Below are positions 8,463 to 18,375 of a stretch of 23,064 nucleotides of DNA, piece by piece; within the stretch, counting starts at the first letter, position 1; each line of letters starts with the position of its first letter. The notes beneath the pieces are model-generated. The model saw only the letters and a list, made by a program, of their open reading frames with translations. It searched no databases and was not told the DNA's origin. The DNA comes from Gnetum montanum (lineage: Eukaryota > Streptophyta > Gnetopsida > Gnetales > Gnetaceae): assembly GCA_015680685.1 (NCBI GenBank), contig MNCI01009586.1:125783-148846 (forward strand). Reading direction: 5' to 3'. The translations under genes and the position numbers were made by a program.

Positions 8463-8641
8463 TGCCAATTCCAAAATTGGGAATTGTCTAAAATCATGAT
8501 TTTTAATTAAATTGCCAATTCCAAAATTGGGAATTGTCTAAAATCATGATTTTTAAGCTGAAATTGTGATTCCCAACCTATAATCTATAATAGTTCCACA
8601 TTGCAATTGTTTGCAATCTGGAATTGTCTAGATCATGATTT
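8463..8641. repeat. 44 bp tandem repeat with inner dyad
   Basis: A 44 bp unit starting TGCCAATTCCAAAATTGGGA is repeated exactly at 8463-8506 and 8513-8556, with a diverged partial third copy near 8618-8641. Each unit contains CAATTCC and GGAATTG as inverted arms. The exact identity of the first two copies suggests a recent duplication. Confidence 0.9.
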
Positions 8642-9426
8642 CATTCTGATCTCCATAAGTGTGACTAGAACTAATTGGCATTGTAGAACCTTGTAGGCTG
8701 GAAATGTCACGAAGCCCATTATCTTTTGAAGGATCTCAAGCTAGATGAAGTTGGCAAGATAGGCACTCACAGTTGGGGTGCAACTCATAGTTAGGGATGA
8801 AGATTAAACAGAACCTCTAGACATTCGTACAAAGCTACTTGGCAAAGTAAAGTTTAAACAATTCGGAGATTAGCTAGGACTAAGTAGCACCTCATTTTGA
8901 TGATGGGCCACCAAGCAGAATGAAAGCTACTCAAGCCACTATTGTTAGCTTTTAGGATGCATTTTGCATTTTGTATGGGGGTTTCCTTTGGATACTCTGG
9001 TTTTCTTAAAAAATATTTAAGTTCATGTCATGTAGTTGTAGTCCCAAAACCATCCAAACATATAGAGGATGTTAACCTATATAAAGTGTATCACTAAGTT
9101 TAGTGGTTTTAGTAGGTGGGTCACATTAGTGGTTACCAAAAATATGTTGACCTTGAAATAGCCTATAAAGAGATGTTTTCTCTCTCTACGTATGATATAT
9201 TGGATGTATTAGTTGAATGCATTTTTTTTGAGTTGTTTCTATTACCTTATACACACCGTTTTTGTTTCTCTTCTATTAACTCTAGGCATTCACTTGTGAA
9301 AAGATAGTAGGAGGGCTTTATACACAATGAAGAACATATGTATCCATCAAAATATTTGGTTTTACAAAATTTGAAAAGATCTATTTCAAATAATTGTGAA
9401 ACTTCCATACTGTATGGATGTGTAGC
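8642..9426. other. AT-rich spacer, no gene seen
   Basis: No coding signal or repeat could be supported on either strand. Confidence 0.5.
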
Positions 9427-10110
9427 TCAGGGCCTGGATCTTGGCCAGGAATATTGTAAAACAGTTCTCATTGGATGAATTTGAGGTCAAAACTCAAGTG
9501 CCATGCATAATAGATTTAATTGAAACTAATATGTTGCCATTGGAAGTTGGGCAATGTATTAGTTCTTTATATTGTATTTGAGAAGTAAACATGGTCATAA
9601 GATCTCAGTATAAATTATGTGAAAATTTCATAAAAAAGGTTAGTATCATGAAGGAAAACTATGGCTACAGAAACAGGGTTTTGAAACTTTTGATGCAACA
9701 ATGGATTCTTAATAGGTTTGGAAAACTGTCGGGGAAAAGGTTATGAAAAGATGGTACAATGAAGCACAAAATCAGGCAAAGCTTCAATTTTATTGAAACA
9801 ACATTAGAGGTGTCCTGTATGATGAAATAGAATATCTGCATGTAGTGTTTCCTATGTCCATGTAAATACCAATTTGTAGAGTAAGAATAAAATCACATCA
9901 CTTGTCAGTTGAAGCAAGAAGGTGGGGAATAATGTGCAATATAAAGATAGAATATGTCCATTGTGCTTACTAAAAGTTATAGAGAGTGAGCAACATATAT
10001 TATTATTTTGTTGCATAACCAATTTCTTCAAATGAAAATGGCAAATTTTGAGTAAAAATTTTTGTATGAGTTGTTTAGGCTACCAATGTTGGTTCTTGAT
10101 CATTATATTG
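9427..10110 (+). pseudogene. old non-LTR retrotransposon remnant of a different clade, ORF2 C-terminus
   Basis: Several frames on the plus strand give blocks in the right order: PCIIDLIETNMLPLEVGQC (near 9512), KRWYNEAQNQAKLQFY (near 9750), RVRIKSHHLSVEARRWG (near 9878-9930), then after a frameshift KDRICPLC and SEQHILLFC (9943-10015). The R-I-x-S-H-x-L-x-V-E-x-x-R-W block followed by C-x2-C...E-x-H-x-L-x-x-C is the tail found after the reverse transcriptase in many non-LTR elements best known from animals. It is unlike the zf-RVT of the L1-type copies here. It is much more decayed and AT-rich than them, hence older. Confidence 0.55.
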
Positions 10111-10689
10111 AAGAAGTTTTAAAACTACATGATTATTAGACACATATGTTGTATTTAGGATTAGTTGCTACTGATATATTTTGTACAAACTAATTTGTTT
10201 TGCAGATTCTTTTGGTCTGTATAGATATAATTTAACTCCAGTTTTATTAGCTGAATTATTCAAAAACTGTTTCTAGGCATATCAATTCTCACATATGCTA
10301 GTAAACTGGGCCAATGTTCTATAGTTCATCAAGTTTAGGAATTCAAAAGAAATTTGGAAAGGAGTGAGATTTCCTAGCTTGAATCTCCTCTACCATAAGC
10401 TTTATATCCTGTCCTTTGCTTGTGTGTTTGCTATGCACTTCAAACTTCCTAGATGTACAATGTTTATTCATATATAAGAGTTGACTTGGAACACAAAGAG
10501 CTTTGAACTCATAGGAATAGTTTCATATAGGATCTCTTTCCATTGCAAGATGCAAATATAAGCGAGTTGAATCATGATTTCACAAATGTGAGTTTACTCT
10601 CTATAGTTGTATATTGTTATTGTTTCGTACACAACAATTACTTTTTGATATATTTTGCAAAGTGCCATGCATGCACTACCCCCAAAGTC
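10111..10689. other. AT-rich spacer up to the 3' side of LINE F
   Basis: No gene supported. The AT-rich texture ends around 10670, where the GC-richer sequence of LINE F begins. No clear poly(T) marks the F 3' end on this strand. Confidence 0.45.
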
Positions 10690-10699
10690 AGTTCTCAGG

Positions 10700-11290
10700 A
10701 CCTTAGGCTTCAAAGACAACATACCCTAATCCCCCAAACCTTTCCCATGGCCAAATCCCCAGCCCCGCAACCAAAAGTTTCCAGAACAACACACAGTGAC
10801 CCCAACCCTACACCTCTTGCATGCTTTTTGTTGCAACCCACTTGTGAATCAACTGCACTCGACATAGGCCCCTGCTCAACATCCGCAGGCTGATTTGCAC
10901 CCAGAGGCCACGTTAGCTCCCATAGATCCTTCAGCATCTCAATACTCTCTTGCCATTGCTGGTGCGACTCCATCAACTAAAGCAGCTTTTCTCTTTGCTG
11001 CTCCAAAAGATCCCCCATTTATTGCAGATCCCTTGCCCGCAAATGATCTCCCTCCCTTTGAATCTCCGACTACCTCCTTGTCCATTGTACCTCCCACATG
11101 GCCCTCTCCTTGGCCCGTGCATGCTCTACTGCAATCAGGCAAGCCTTATCAACTAGTTTCTTGAGCTTAGCAGTACCCAAGTAGCCCTCCCACTCCGTCC
11201 TGCGAAAAGACCCAAGGGTCTCCTCCCAAGCATTACCTCTAGTTGTTGAACTCTCACCTTGCTCCCCTTGCTCCTCAACAATGTGCACCT
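10700..11290 (-). pseudogene. LINE F coiled-coil region
   Basis: The minus strand reads AKLKKLVDKACLIAVEHARA, then KERAMWEVQWTRR, then after a TAG SEIQREGDHLRARDLQ, LLEQQREKLL and HQQWQESIEMLKDLWEL. The charged heptad-like composition and the position after the transposon-protein-like domain match the other copies. It is followed by a Gly-rich stretch without any LGV...HPD segment, so no J-domain-like part is seen. Confidence 0.6.
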
Positions 11291-11399
11291 GAATAACTTG
11301 TGTAGCCCGCCCACTTCTCCATTGATAAACAAGCTATGGTTCTGGCCTCAGGAACCTAGGAAGCTCTGTGAGCCTCGACCACCATAGCACCAGAATCAC

Positions 11400-11932
11400 C
11401 CCAGGATGTTGTCTTGGTTGCCTACGCTTCAGAGAATCCAAAAAGAAGGGGGCATATTTACCCTAATCCCATGCTTCAGGCATCTCAAAAATGCAAAATG
11501 AACCCCCAACAACTTGTGAGGGTAGCCAGACTGCATGAAAAATCTATCAATCAAGACAGATGTGCTATGCCACATCAAAGGCAATGCTGACTTCTAAATG
11601 TGCCTACTTGCAATCTGAGGGATAGCACCTTGAAAGAACTCTTTGGCATATGTTTGATTGTGGAGCATCAGATCAATAATTTCCCCTTTCGCTGGCACCC
11701 CTAGAACCTTGGCCAAGGTCGTCTTCATTACTTGAATCCTTCTACCCTGAAACTTAGTCTCATTGCCAACCCCATTATTGTAGAAACATTGGTCAGGTAG
11801 TCCAAGCCCCCCCTCAATATGCTGAAGCATTTCCTCCCATCTGGCTTTGGTAATCATCTCCCAAAGCTTTGTGTTCCCTTTAAACTTAGAAATTGTTGGC
11901 TCATGTATCATCTCGTGCCCCATGCTTCTCAC
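11400..11932 (-). pseudogene. LINE F transposon-protein-like domain
   Basis: The open frame 11932-11594 contains KLWEMITKARWEEML, CFYNNGVGNETKFQGRRIQV, TTLAKVLGVPAKGEI and EFFQGAIPQIASRHI. After a TAG it goes on to LIDRFFMQSGYP, LLGVHFAFLRCLKHGIRVN and MP. This is the best preserved example of the FxGRxI...LGVPAxGE...VHFAFLRCLK pattern shared by all five copies. The pattern resembles the 'putative plant transposon protein' domain (inference). Confidence 0.65.
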
Positions 11933-11939
11933 CGCTTAA

Positions 11940-12400
11940 GCCCACAAATCTAACCCAGTTCTGGCAATGGAAACTAGTGATGGCAACCTCTTTCCAGAAA
12001 AAATCAGATTATTTTGGAACTTCCATTCGGCCCATAAAACAATGAGCTCTTTAGAGTCCCCACTTGGCCTTAGCAGAGGTGTAAGTTGAGTAGCCTACTA
12101 GACATCGTGCATGAATTGACAACAATGTAAAAAATGATCAAGTGTTTCAATATTAGTGGTACAAAGCAGGAAATTTGTATTTATATGAATCCATTGTGTT
12201 TGTAGGAATCCCTGCACTGATAGTGCCTTATGCACGATTAGCCACGTGAAAGCCTTAACCTTTTCGAGAAGCCGCCCTTGCCAAATCTCAGTCCAACTAG
12301 TAGCCGGTGGATGCATTGCCTTAAGCAACTCTTTGGGGTGTTTACCTAGCATCTCCATCTCTTGCATCTCCCTCACATGTTTGCAAATATTTTTTCATAG
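11940..12400 (-). pseudogene. LINE F zf-RVT domain and following linker
   Basis: The frame 12376-12098 reads WQGRLLEKVKAFTWLIVHKA, then FLQTQWIHI, LLC and ETLDHFLHCCQFMHD, the zf-RVT pattern with the first C-x2-C partly lost. The linker to the next domain has AEWKFQNNLIFSGKRLPS, as is usual after zf-RVT in plant LINEs. No RNase H motifs follow. Confidence 0.75.
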
Positions 12401-12830
12401 CTGTGATCCCCCCACGTTAACCTCCCACCTTTGATACTTTTGCCGCAACAACCTCATCCATGATGTCTGCCCTTCCTCCTATTCAATCAGTTTGTTCACA
12501 AGGCACTGGATGCCCAACCTAACCTTGTCATGGAATGATACTAACCTGATTCTCTTAGCCATTTTTAGCTTCGCTGTTGTCTCCCAGCATACCAAGTGGA
12601 GCTTCTTCCCTCCCTTACTTCTAAACCAAATAAACTGCTGTATGATTTAATCAATCTTTTGAATCATCCCAACTAGTGGGACAACCATGGAGGTAGTAAA
12701 TTTTGCCATGGCCATCAACATAGATGAGGCCAACAACATCTTCCCTTTTCTAGATAGAAACCTATTGGTCCAATGATCCGTCTTTGCCCGCAATCACTAA
12801 ACCGGCATTGTCCACACTTTCTTAAGATGT
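12400..12830 (-). pseudogene. LINE F linker between RT and zf-RVT
   Basis: This 430 bp stretch on the minus strand has several short frames and many stops. By position it is the thumb/connection part of ORF2. I cannot make a residue-level match, only the placement. Confidence 0.4.
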
Positions 12831-13335
12831 TAGTCAAATATTGACATCCCTAAATAGGGGTCATGCATCAGACTAGGCAAGATTCCTAGCACTTGTATAA
12901 TCCTCCCACCCACTAGTGTTGTTGTGTTAGTCAAATGTATTGCAGACTTGCCTTTGTTGATTTTGAGACCCAACTCTGACTCCATTTCCTCCAGGGCTTT
13001 CTTAAGCACCTTAGCCTGTGGGATGACCGGCCTAGAAAAAAGAATTGTATCATTAGCATAAGGTGCAGCTAGATAGTGGACCCCGACAACCTCTAGCCCA
13101 TGCATTCCCTCTAGAATACAATAACTCTGCAGCAAGTTCATTACTAAAATAAATAGCAAGGGTGACAACGGCTGCTGCATGCCTCTTTCTGGTGCCTTGA
13201 AACCCCACAATCTATTGTCAATGTCAAAGGAATATTGACTAGAACTTTGTAGTTGAATACAGAGATTAATAAATTCGGGCCTGAACCATTTTCGGAGCAT
13301 TACCTCTCTCAGTGCAGCTTTACACACATCCCAAG
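12830..13335 (-). pseudogene. LINE F reverse transcriptase, C-terminal half
   Basis: The open frame reads ALREVMLRKWFRPEFINLCI, then YSFDIDNRLWGFKAPERGMQ, then PLSPLLFILVMNLLQSY, then YANDTILFSRP and LEEMESELGLKINKGKSA. This is the palm C to thumb part of a plant L1 RT. The catalytic YADD box has become YAND, which would abolish activity. GMQQPLSPL stands where active copies have RQGDLLSPL, so a residue is lost. The first half of the RT is missing by truncation. Confidence 0.85.
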
Positions 13336-13339
13336 AAAT

Positions 13340-13765
13340 CTAGACCTCCACACCTCCCCGCGGCCTAGTTCATCTTCCCCTCTATTCTTCTAACCCTCGC
13401 CGACACCTACTGGTGCTCCGTTGATTGTTGCCTGCGGCTGCGCCTGTCGGGGCTCCTGTGACCTCTCTTGGAGCTGCTCTTGTGGTTGCTCCTGCTGGTG
13501 CTCCATCGGCTGCGGCTGTGGTTGCTCTTGCTTCTGCTCCTCAACTATTGCAATAGTTGTAGAAGAGGTGTTTTACTATTTCATGTGTAAATCGGCTAAC
13601 TGCCTTTCTAACTTATCTACTATTTCGAGGAACACTCCCATATTGACGGTATCATGCACTTTCGCTTCAGCGGGCCACCGGTGGAGGGGGTTAGGACCAT
13701 GCAACGAAGTCTCATCAAGCATTTCGTGTCCTTCGGCACCTACCCCTGGATGGAGTTGATTTGAT
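13340..13765 (-). pseudogene. Gln/Glu/Pro-rich coding remnant of unknown origin
   Basis: One minus-strand frame stays readable for about 370 bases. It starts SNQLHPGVGAEGHEM, has VFLEIVDKLERQLADLHMK (amphipathic, coiled-coil-like), then two stops TAG TAA, then EEQKQEQPQPQPMEHQQEQ and QEQLQERSQEPRQAQPQA. I do not recognise it. A Gln-rich segment with a short helix is seen in some retroelement Gag proteins, but no zinc knuckle or other mark is visible. The plus-strand Cys-rich ORF (13421-13759) is its shadow. It sits exactly between the 5' ends of the oppositely oriented LINEs F and D. Confidence 0.35.
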
Positions 13766-13770
13766 GGTGG

Positions 13771-14421
13771 GTGAAGGAAAGCTGGGAGGTTGGAGTGGTG
13801 GATGTTTGGAGCTTATCGGAGGACCTGCTCCTTTTCATTTTCTTGACTCTGCAGGATCATGACTCAATCCTTCAAGAAAGGGGGAGGAGGAGGAGGAGGG
13901 GGGGGGCATGGTTCTATGGTGCTAGGGGGTTAGCTCTGACCCCCTGGCGCCTAGGGGTGCATCATGAACCCGATTTGTTTGCCTGTGCCCCAGTATGGGT
14001 ACAGGTATCTGGGATTCCATGGGAGATGTGGAATCTTTGATTTCTTAAGCGCCTAGCAGGCTTCTTCGGGAAGTTCATTACCTTTGAGAAGGTCATGCAG
14101 ACAATGGAGCGAATGGAGTTCGCTCATTTCTGCGTCTGCAGAAGTCTCTCCTTGAAGGACCTCATTAGGGAGATTGTGTTGGAGCTCTCGGGTGCGGAGG
14201 AATGACTCCAGGCAGAATTCGAGAATCTGGAGGGAGAGCCATTTGGGGAGAAGTTTCCTTGTGTCCATGAGGGAAGGGGTAAAGGCTGCTCTTGCTGTGG
14301 GAAATCTGGCCACCATGAAGCAGATTGTTGGTTTCGGGTGGACAGAACAAAGTTGAGGCAGGAGCAAACTCGTAAGTTAGTTGAGGATGGGGATTGGGTG
14401 ACGATTGGGCGTAAGGGGTGA
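13771..14421 (+). pseudogene. LINE D ORF1, DUF4283-like domain and CCHC knuckle
   Basis: One frame is readable for 217 codons with TGA at 14038, 14203 and 14419. The N-terminal part has LLLFIFLTLQDHDSILQ, GARGLALTPW, then APVWVQVSGIPWEMW, FLKRLAGFFGKFI: the layout of the DUF4283 domain in ORF1 proteins of plant L1 elements. A CCHC knuckle (CSCCGKSGHHEADC, C-x2-C-x4-H-x4-C) lies at 14287-14328. ORF1 proteins bind the element RNA and form the RNP. The first part of ORF1 is absent. All three stops can be explained by CGA to TGA changes. Confidence 0.75.
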
Positions 14422-14883
14422 CTGAAACCATCACAACCATCCCCCACCCCACCCTCACCTCCACCTCTACCCCCCTCCCCCTGAGGGCAACCTTGTAGAC
14501 CTTCCCACGCCCCTCCCCACGACATTCCTCACAATCCCCTTGCTCTTCCCCACAACAAGTGCATGACACCGACACCAACATTGGCAACCCCCCTCGCCTC
14601 ATTGCCATCTGTTGAACCAACGGTCCTTGGGATTGTGGCCCCCCCCTCTTGGGCGAATGGGTTAATGTGATCAGGGGGAGCACCACCTCATGTAAACCCA
14701 CAAAGGTGGGTCCACCATCAGGGGATTTGGGTTGTAGCCCAATTGCACGTGGGGTGGGGGGGGGGGTTGTCTTGGTTGCCCATCCGAGAGCGTGTTAAGG
14801 GGAAAACTAATGCAACGAAGCATTGACATGGGACTGCAGCAGACCCTACGGGAGGTCTACCAACGTTGCTCGGTTGGTCACAC
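14422..14883 (+). other. LINE D ORF1 end and inter-ORF region, C-rich
   Basis: Pro-rich low-complexity sequence (PPSPPPLPPSP in the ORF1 frame) is followed by GC-rich sequence with a G4-T-G11 tract at 14751-14766. The ORF1 tail of plant L1 elements is often Pro-rich. The two long minus-strand ORFs here are shadows of this biased composition. Confidence 0.5.
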
Positions 14884-15470
14884 ATGAAGATTTTCAGCTA
14901 GAGCTGTAGGGGACAAGGTATGCCCTATAAAAGAAATACCCTGAGATGGATAGTTCGTGATGAGGATTGTGACATTATATGCGTACAAGAGACTAAGCTA
15001 CAAGAGGTAGAGTCCAGCCATCTCCATTGGAATGGTTGGAAAGTTCACTTGCGCCCCTGTGTGGGGCAGGCAGGGGGTTTGGCTATCCTTGCCCGGTGTG
15101 ACATGATGCTGGTGGACTCTTCACAATGGGCCCTAACAGTTCATATCCCCTCCCAGTGCATATGGCTAACCAACATCTATGGGCCTTAGATGTGGGAGCA
15201 GAGACTATAGGAATTGGAGCTGCCTTGCATGGTTGGTTGTGGGGGACTTCAACCAATGGTTACACCCATGGGAGCCCAGGAGTTTCAAGATTTCCTGGCG
15301 AAGCACTCATTGGTGGACCTGCTCATTGAAAATTGCCAATTCACATGGAGCAATAGGTGAAAAGGGCTCGACCGCGTCCTTTCCAAAATCAACTAGGTTT
15401 GCATCAATTCAAACCTCCTCCTATGGCTGGCTATATGGGTTATGGGACAGGAACAGGTGGCCTTAGACCA
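14884..15470 (+). pseudogene. LINE D ORF2 endonuclease (APE type)
   Basis: The ATG at 14884 starts MKIFS, then a TAG, then SCRGQG. In live elements this is MKIxSWNCRGLG, so the catalytic Asn is now Ser and the Trp is a stop. The frame continues with DIICVQETKLQEVES (catalytic Glu kept), GGLAILARCDMMLVDSSQW, IPSQCIWLTNIYGP and a TAG. After frameshifts come WLVVGDFNQWL (catalytic GDFN kept), EFQDFLAKHSLVDLL, NCQFTWSNR and DHCSLI. These are all the APE/DNase I-like endonuclease blocks in order. The enzyme nicks target DNA for target-primed reverse transcription. Confidence 0.85.
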
Positions 15471-15499
15471 CTGCTCACTAATTTGTTCCCTTGGGCTTG

Positions 15500-17060
15500 A
15501 GCGTGGCTAGACACCTCGGCCATTTCGATTTGAGGCAACTTGGTTGCACAAGCCTTGGTTAAGGCCGTTAGTTGAGGACATATGGGCAGACTACAGACAG
15601 GGCCAAGGAGCCCCTAGGAACTTTCTCAAAGAAGGACTTCTTCATTTGAAATGGGCTATTCGATCTTTACCCGTGGAGGACAAATTCTCGTTCAGGATGG
15701 GCTGCACAATACTTTGGGATAGGTTGACTCAAATCCAATCCCGACAGGAGGCCGAGGAGGATTTGCATGAAGAAGAGCAAAATATCCTGATGCAACTACA
15801 AGCCCTTGACTTGGAGGAGACGTACTGGAGGCAACGGTCACGGATTAGATGGCTCCGTGAGGGGGACAAGCAGACGAAAGTCTTCTTTGCTGCCACCAAG
15901 ACATGCGGATGGAGCCAACCCCATAGATTGATTACCATTGGGGAGGGATAATTGATGAGCCATAGGGCGTAGCTAGAGAACTGACACACTATTGGGAGAC
16001 GATCTGGGCAAAGCAACCCACAAAGCCCATTTCCATTCGAGTGGTGCAAGTGCTGAATGAGAAGAATAACATTAGATTGTTAGCCTTGTTTTTCTAGTAG
16101 GAACTAACAACAATGATTGGCGATATGCCAAGGGGGAAGGTGCTAGGGTCGAATGGTTGGAGCCTCAAATTTTTCAAGACCTTCTTGGATATTGTGGGGC
16201 TCAACATTCTGGACACCTTCAATCTAATGTTGGCCAAGAGGTAGGTTTGCCGGGAGCTTAATTGCTCCTGAATTGTGTGCATCCCCAAGCGTGCGGATGT
16301 GCATCTCTCGGAGCATTTTTGACCTATCGGGGTTTGCAACGTCCTAATTCGGATATTCTCCAAGATGATCGTACGTAGACTAGCTCCGCTAATGCCCAAA
16401 CTGGTGGGGGTCAACCAAACAAGGTTCGTACAAGGCCAGACCCTACAAGACCAAGTTCTTCTAATGCAAGAGGTTTTCCACTTTCTTCGACTCTTGAAAT
16501 TCCCTGGGTTATGTCTCAAGCTAGACATCACTAAAGCGTACGATACACTCAGCTGGGAGGCCCTGGACACCATCATGTAGAAGAAAGGATTTAACCTAGG
16601 CTTTATCCAACTCTGCATCCACTTACAATCATCTGCTAGCTTCTCCTTTGACGTGGTTGGGGGGGTGGGGGTGGGGGGCACCTGTGGGGCCTCTCCTCAC
16701 TTGGTCAGGTGTTACAATAGGGGGATCTGCTCTCGCCGTTACTTTTTATTATTGCTATGGACCTTTTGCAATCCTACTGCAAAGTAGTAGGCATCAGGGG
16801 CCTGGAAATTGCAAGGGTAGAATGTCTGGTTGAGCATTATGCGGATGACACAATGTTGATCAGTTGCACTAGGGTCCCACAAGCACATGGCATCAATTTG
16901 GTGCTTTCTTGGATGGCGGAAGAGCTTGGATTGGTAATTAACTGAGCTAAGTCAACGACCCATTTTCTAAACGTGGATGCATAGGTGAAAAGTAGAGTGG
17001 CGTAAACCCTAAACATTTCTTCTAGAATGAGCAGGGATACATACCTGGGCATCCCGCTAT
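15500..17060 (+). pseudogene. LINE D ORF2 reverse transcriptase
   Basis: The linker frame (15544-15951) has ATWLHKPWLRPLVEDIWADY and LEETYWRQRSRIRWLREGDK. The RT core then shows VLGSNGWSLKFFK, VCIPK, LAPLMPKLVGVNQTRFVQGQ, QVLLMQEVFHFL, LKLDITKAYDTLSW (catalytic Asp kept), MDLLQSYC, and EHYADDTMLIS with YADD at 16838-16849, then ELGLVIN. Frame jumps occur near 15950, 16300 and 16650, and stops include a TGA at 16269. The RQGDLLSPL block is scrambled next to a G-rich tract (16659-16689). The long minus-strand ORF 16094-16681 is a shadow. Confidence 0.9.
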
Positions 17061-17610
17061 TCCATTGGGGATGATGTGTGTCATGGAGGGCACTATTAGA
17101 GAAAATTGAAAGCTAGGTCAGAAATTGGGCCAACCGTTTTCTGACCCGGAAGGGGAGGTTGGTGGTGGCCTTGGGGGGTGCTTGTGGCGATGACCTTCTT
17201 TGTGGCCGATGTGGCCACCGTGCCGCGCACCATTATTGAAAGCATTGATAAGCACATTCGTTGCTTCGTTTGGTCGGGGGGCAAAGGGGGTGCAAATTGC
17301 ACCTAGCCAACTAAGACCGGATTGCGTGCCCCTTACCTGCACGGGGAGTGGGGAGGGGGTGGTTGGGATCTCGAAATTTGAGGATGAACTACCGTTGGGG
17401 CAGCAATGACTGCTACTTCGTTTTACGCATCAGACTGGGGAGCTGGCCCAAAGGGTTAGAATCATGAATGTCAAGTACGTACGATGGCAGGTGAGAACAT
17501 AGTATTCAAGGCCCTGGCGGACACTCTGCAACCATGCACTAAAAATGCCGACGCAAGGGTGGTTGTATTTCGAGCCACGCCGTTTGTTTTCAGCTATGTA
17601 CCTACTGGTA
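17060..17610 (+). pseudogene. LINE D ORF2 connection region
   Basis: After YLGIPLFHWG (about 17040) the frames break often. The matching region is recognisable in copy E from 19630 on: ISKFEDEL, then RVMNxKY, then TPLELC-like residues. It lies between RT and zf-RVT as usual in plant L1 elements. Function of this part is not known. Confidence 0.6.
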
Positions 17611-17880
17611 CCAGGGTGGCATCAAATTTGGCAGGGATGGCTATCTGAGAAAATTAAAGTTTTCTTGTGGTTGCTAGAGAGCAATGCACTGCTTGTATAG
17701 ATGAATTTACGCATGCGGGGCCTCATTCTTGATGACACCTGCCCACTGTGTGGCATTGCACTCGAGATCGTCTAGCACTTTGCCTTCCAGTGCACCTACA
17801 TGCACATCATGTGGTGAGAGATGGGCTGGGCTCCCTCGATTAAATTGATGGGCGACTTCCGAGCCACACTACGTTTATGG
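17610..17880 (+). pseudogene. LINE D zf-RVT domain
   Basis: The frame reads WLSEKIKVFLWLLESNALLV, TAG, MNLRMRGLILDDTCPLCGI, then EIV, TAG, HFAFQCTYMHIMW. The zinc ligands C-x2-C, H and C are all present. Both stops fall on codons that are sense in copy E. The domain is followed by LRLWVVWK, the usual end of this module. Confidence 0.8.
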
Positions 17881-17889
17881 GTAGTGTGG

Positions 17890-18375
17890 AAAANGGAGGA
17901 CGAGGAGCTGTGAAGATTGGTGGAACAATGCGGTTGGAATAACGTCCTACCGCGGCTAGTGGGAGATCTGGCCCTTCTAGACAACGCTTTCTTTTCTAAC
18001 TGGCGAGAGGACCACACCTTTTTTTGGGCCACTGAAGTCATTATCACAAAGTCCTCGATTGCCAAGTGTTTGGGGGCCTAGGCAGAAGGTGAAATCATTT
18101 TGCCCACCACGCATGGGTTGTAGGATGCTGAACTATTTTTCGTTGGACCAGTGCCACGCACGCAGAGTTGACAAGTTCCTAGATCCTCCTTGCCACTTGT
18201 CTGGGCCCGAGGTGTTGATCTGGTGGACCGCTTTTTCGTGCAATCTGGTAATAGGTCCAAGCTTCAAGGCATTCATTTTGCCTTCCTCAAGTGCCTCAAG
18301 CTTGGGACTAGGGTTAACTTACCTTGATTTTTTCTTGTGGCCTTGCAACAGCAAAAGTGAGGTCGCCACTCTGGG
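17890..18375 (+). pseudogene. LINE D transposon-protein-like domain
   Basis: It reads RLVEQCGWNNVLPRLVGDLA, NAFFSNW, TFFWATEVIITKSSIAKCLG, then AELFFVGPVPR, VDRFFVQSGN, LQGIHFAFLKCLKLGTRVNL and HSGLILALW. It is the direct homologue of the domain in A, B, E and F. An ambiguous base sits at 17894. The minus-strand ORFs across it are shadows. Confidence 0.6.

Larger units (their letters stand above)
10690..13335 (-). mobile_element. LINE copy F, 5'-truncated L1-like element
   Basis: On the minus strand, from high to low coordinate, it holds the second half of the reverse transcriptase, zf-RVT, transposon-protein-like domain and coiled coil, in the same order as B, D and E. It begins inside the RT at about 13335, at the SWxxLxEVMLxK block. 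The 3' boundary is set only by loss of coding-like sequence near 10690. It is closer to copy B than to D in several blocks (for example LVxPLLF... and SFDIDNRLWGFK). No target-site duplication was found. Confidence 0.8.

Noticed and set aside
8463-8556. CRISPR-like repeat-spacer look of the 44 bp repeat
   Set aside because: Only two exact units with a 6 bp gap, in plant nuclear DNA; a simple tandem duplication explains it.
9116-9307. 63-codon plus-strand ORF with hydrophobic run
   Set aside because: Length is expected by chance; hydrophobicity follows from T-rich sequence.
13421-13759. plus-strand Cys-rich ORF that looks like a secreted Cys-rich peptide
   Set aside because: The Cys codons are the reverse complement of a CAG/CAA Gln-rich run on the minus strand, so it is a shadow.
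14165-14701. 178-codon and 133-codon minus-strand ORFs over LINE D ORF1 and the inter-ORF region
   Set aside because: They oppose the CCHC knuckle reading frame and arise from C-rich low-complexity sequence.
16094-16681. 195-codon minus-strand ORF across the LINE D reverse transcriptase
   Set aside because: It is antisense to clear RT motifs on the plus strand (LDITKAYD and flanks) and has no recognisable domain; GC-biased coding DNA often leaves open antisense frames.
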